Source: an uncultured Paracoccaceae bacterium
Lineage (GTDB): Bacteria; Pseudomonadota; Alphaproteobacteria; Rhodobacterales; Rhodobacteraceae
Reading direction: 5' to 3'
DNA length: 64,000 nucleotides
Assembly (NCBI GenBank): GCA_947495795.1
Contig: CANMAI010000004.1
Location: 248,001 to 312,000 of the forward strand
The notes under the pieces are model-generated. The model was not told where the DNA came from. It made no database searches and saw only the letters and a list, made by a program, of their open reading frames with translations. Positions 62,021-64,000 of this stretch are shown here, one piece after another (the stretch's first letter is position 1; every line of letters begins with the position of its first letter). Made by a program: the position numbers and the translations under genes.

Positions 62021-63271
62021 ATGCGAGCCTTGGAAAAAACCGTCTCACGCGCGTTTGAAAAGATCGTCCGCGAAGGGGATCTGACGATCCACTACCCCTC
62101 CGGCACCGTCCAGAAGCTGGGCGATGGCGATATCACCGCCACCGGCACCCCCGTGATCGCGCGCCTCACTTCGCCAAGGGCTGTCCGCCGTCTGGCGATG
62201 GACCCGCCGCTCGCAATCGGCGAAGTCTATATGGACGGCGAGATGGTTTTCGAGGCGGGCGACTTCTACAAGTTCATGACCATTCTCAAGAAGGGCGGCG
62301 TGAACAAGGGCTGGACGCCGGGGGCTGTCGTCAACCACATCTGGCGCTCCGCCAAATCCGGCATCCGCCAGCGCGCGGGCATCCAGCTCGCCCGCCGCAA
62401 CATCGCGCATCACTACGACCTGTCAGAGGATCTCTTCCGCCTCTTTCTCGACGCGGACATGAACTATTCCTGCGCCTATTTCGAGCACGAGGGCCAAAGC
62501 CTCGAAGACGCCCAGCGCGCCAAGCAGCGCCATATCGCGGCCAAGCTCCTCTCGCGACCGGGGGCCCGGACACTCGATATCGGCTCCGGCTGGGGCGGCA
62601 TGGGCCTCTATCTGGCCGAGATCTGCGAACATGACGTCACTGGCGTCACCCTGTCCATCGAACAGCAACGCGTCGCCAATGCCCGCGCAGCGGAGCGGGG
62701 GCTGGCGGATCGGCTGCGCTTCAACCTTCAGGATTACCGAGAGGTGGAGGGGACATTCGACCACATCACCTCCATCGGAATGCTGGAGCATGTGGGCCTG
62801 CCGCAGCTCAGAACCTACTTCAAAACCGTGGCCCGGCTTCTGGACAAGCACGGCACCGCCCTCATCCACTCCATGGCCCAGCCCAAACGCCAGCCCTATG
62901 CCCAACCATTCGGCGACAAGTACATCTTTCCCGGCGGCTACATTCCCTCGCTCGCCGAGATCCTGCCCGCCGTGGAAGCCGCGGGCCTGCTGGTGAAAGA
63001 CATCGAGGTCCTGCCCATTCACTATGCCGAAACCTGCCGCCACTGGCGCGAACGCTTCCTCGCCAACCGCGAAGCGGTCCTGAAACTCTACGACGAACGC
63101 TTCATCCGCATGTGGGAAACCTATCTGGTCGGCGCAGAAGTGTCCTTCCGCCACGACCGCATCTTCGTCGCCCATCTCCAGCTCTGCCGCCATCAGGATC
63201 GCGTTCCGATCCGGCGGGGCTGGATCGAAAAGGAAAAAGCCAAGCTGTCTGAAATAGAAACGAGTATTTGA
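62021..63271 (+). CDS. cfa: Cyclopropane-fatty-acyl-phospholipid synthase
   Basis: A 416-residue SAM-dependent methyltransferase of the CFA/mycolic acid synthase family. N-terminal lipid-binding domain (TSPRAVRRLAMDPPLAIGEV), YSCAYFEHEG, the SAM loop LDIGSGWGGMGLY, GVTLSIEQ, SIGMLEHVG and HYAETCRHWRERF near the end. It adds a methylene to unsaturated phospholipid acyl chains at the membrane. The start is ambiguous between 61979, 62000 and 62021; 62021 (MRALEKTVSRAF) is preferred, with AACAGGG directly before it. Confidence 0.94.
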   Translation: MRALEKTVSRAFEKIVREGDLTIHYPSGTVQKLGDGDITATGTPVIARLTSPRAVRRLAMDPPLAIGEVYMDGEMVFEAGDFYKFMTILKKGGVNKGWTPGAVVNHIWRSAKSGIRQRAGIQLARRNIAHHYDLSEDLFRLFLDADMNYSCAYFEHEGQSLEDAQRAKQRHIAAKLLSRPGARTLDIGSGWGGMGLYLAEICEHDVTGVTLSIEQQRVANARAAERGLADRLRFNLQDYREVEGTFDHITSIGMLEHVGLPQLRTYFKTVARLLDKHGTALIHSMAQPKRQPYAQPFGDKYIFPGGYIPSLAEILPAVEAAGLLVKDIEVLPIHYAETCRHWRERFLANREAVLKLYDERFIRMWETYLVGAEVSFRHDRIFVAHLQLCRHQDRVPIRRGWIEKEKAKLSEIETSI

Positions 63272-63585
63272 AGTTCAAAAAAGTTCATCTTTACATGTAG
63301 ATCGCAACATCTTCCCAAGAGAAACATCCGCCGATCAAGACCATTAAGACCCCCACCGCACGCATCGTCAGCAGCCATGAGAGAAATCGCCTCCGAAGAT
63401 CTCATCGCCCCGTGCACTCTCCGGGAAATGACACTGGAAGTGGGTATAGCAGAGCACATCTCTAAAATGCCCGCTTCACACCCGGCTCTATCAATCTTGG
63501 TAAAAAAGCGCTTCGCAAGATCGAAAGGACTGTGCAGTGGTGGCTGGTAATCCTTGCCAGGAAATGCCCCACACAATATGGGAGA
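63272..63585. other. Intergenic region before the DUF4123 gene
   Basis: These 314 bases contain no supported gene. They probably include the promoter of the gene at the edge. The short frame beginning ATG at 63564 (MPHTIWEIELHFNHVADFG) runs out of phase with the DUF4123 frame. No repeat or known motif is seen. Confidence 0.5.
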
Positions 63586-64000
63586 TTGAATTGCATTTTA
63601 ACCACGTTGCTGACTTTGGGTTCAAACGACCAAGACGACTACTGGAAAGATGCCTCGCTGACAGAAGCGACGGATGATGCAATCGAGGTGCCGCCTGCGC
63701 TAACGGTCCAGACCATCGAGGGCGTGGAGCCGCTTGACGACCAGTTCGGGGTTCTGGAACCCCTAACGGTGCCCTCATCCATCTGGGATGTGCTCTTTAG
63801 TCAATCCGAGCAGATCGAAGGCCGCGTCAGCCAGCCCATTTATACCTATGCCATTGTCGATGCCGCCAAGGCAATGGGCCTCGTTGAGATGCTGGAGGCC
63901 TCCGGGCTGGATCACAGCTGTCTTTTTCAAGGCAAAGCCGCAGAGGAACTGCGTGACGTTGCACCCTATATCGTCAGGCTGGAGGAATCGAACGCCTTCA
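63586..64000 (+). CDS. DUF4123 (type VI secretion adaptor) protein, 3' part beyond window
   Basis: An open frame running off the right edge with DUF4123 features: TIEGVEPLDDQFGVLEPL, PIYTYAIVDAAKAMGL, EMLEASGLDHSCLFQGKAA and DVAPYIVRLEESNAF. DUF4123 proteins are chaperone/adaptors that load effectors onto VgrG or PAAR spikes of type VI secretion systems. The start is uncertain: no ATG is in frame before Met in KAMGL. GTG at 63532, TTG at 63586 and a frame change from the ATG at 63564 are all possible; TTG 63586 is used here as a placeholder. The gene is incomplete. Confidence 0.7.
   Translation, partial: MNCILTTLLTLGSNDQDDYWKDASLTEATDDAIEVPPALTVQTIEGVEPLDDQFGVLEPLTVPSSIWDVLFSQSEQIEGRVSQPIYTYAIVDAAKAMGLVEMLEASGLDHSCLFQGKAAEELRDVAPYIVRLEESNAF

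Noticed and set aside
63193-63576. - strand open frame of 127 codons at the end of cfa
   Set aside because: It overlaps the cfa gene end, has no family features, and no ribosome site in front.
1-64000. CRISPR arrays, tRNA/rRNA genes, intact insertion sequences or prophage
   Set aside because: Reading through both strands showed no regularly spaced repeats, no tRNA cloverleaf, and no transposase or phage structural genes in the window.

Overview
The window looks like chromosomal DNA of a marine alphaproteobacterium, most likely a member of the Rhodobacterales (roseobacter group). The inference rests on high GC content, on gene content typical of that group (DgcN/DgcA-type D-glutamate genes, a SELENBP1/MtoX-type methanethiol oxidase, a DUF484-xerC neighbourhood, a conserved family of proteins starting MSGIGHNKGP, rbfA-truB, RTX adhesin) and on Shine-Dalgarno usage. 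No rRNA, tRNA, CRISPR array, intact insertion sequence or phage was found.

Layout. 1-2342: leftward cluster of a D-amino-acid aminotransferase (cut by the window edge), dgcA and dgcN, a probable D-glutamate catabolic unit. 2619-9341: glutathionyl-hydroquinone reductase, a degenerate receiver protein divergent from a diguanylate cyclase, a thiolase, an esterase, a VOC protein and an iron-type alcohol dehydrogenase. 9342-14874: a structured leader and argG, a PepSY membrane protein with a small exported partner, a DUF3592 protein, a conserved hypothetical and a GNAT. 14945-20883: DUF302, exported MsrA, chrA with an overlapping rhodanese gene, YggT, a thioesterase, an EamA transporter and an ASCH protein. 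20983-25516: methanethiol oxidase, a putative 31-residue Cys-rich protein and a 2Fe-2S ferredoxin in tight succession, then DUF2125, ChaC and a LysM/solute-binding fusion. 25571-29935: nfeD-qmcA divergent from a stator-like ExbB/MotB pair with a very long periplasmic coiled coil.

30197-38006: exported HExxH protein, priA, transaldolase, DUF484, CDGSH protein, SH3 protein, xerC and an M91-like putative effector peptidase. 38007-44085: a 1000-residue duplicated RTX protein, a cupredoxin, a hybrid histidine kinase and a cytochrome P460-like protein. 44209-50349: GNAT, an amino-acid ABC transporter without a visible ATPase, an SDR, an O-acetyltransferase, a stretch with two small unknown genes, and a GST. 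50458-53689: rtcB with divergent rtcR, an RNA-repair module. 53679-57743: dapB, a three-gene unknown cluster with toxin/immunity-like architecture, and rbfA-truB. 58260-64000: two exported unknown proteins (one with a tandem repeat), aspS, a cyclopropane-fatty-acid synthase and, at the edge, a DUF4123 gene that suggests a type VI secretion island beyond the window.

Two copies of a ~100-bp palindromic intergenic repeat lie at 30059-30165 and 46493-46595. The best candidates for new biology are the micro-ORF coupled to the methanethiol-oxidase unit, the RtcR regulator with a non-canonical GAFTGA loop, the three-gene cluster at 54621-56160, the stator-like pair and the M91-like peptidase. All functional statements are inferred from sequence reading; no database search was run.
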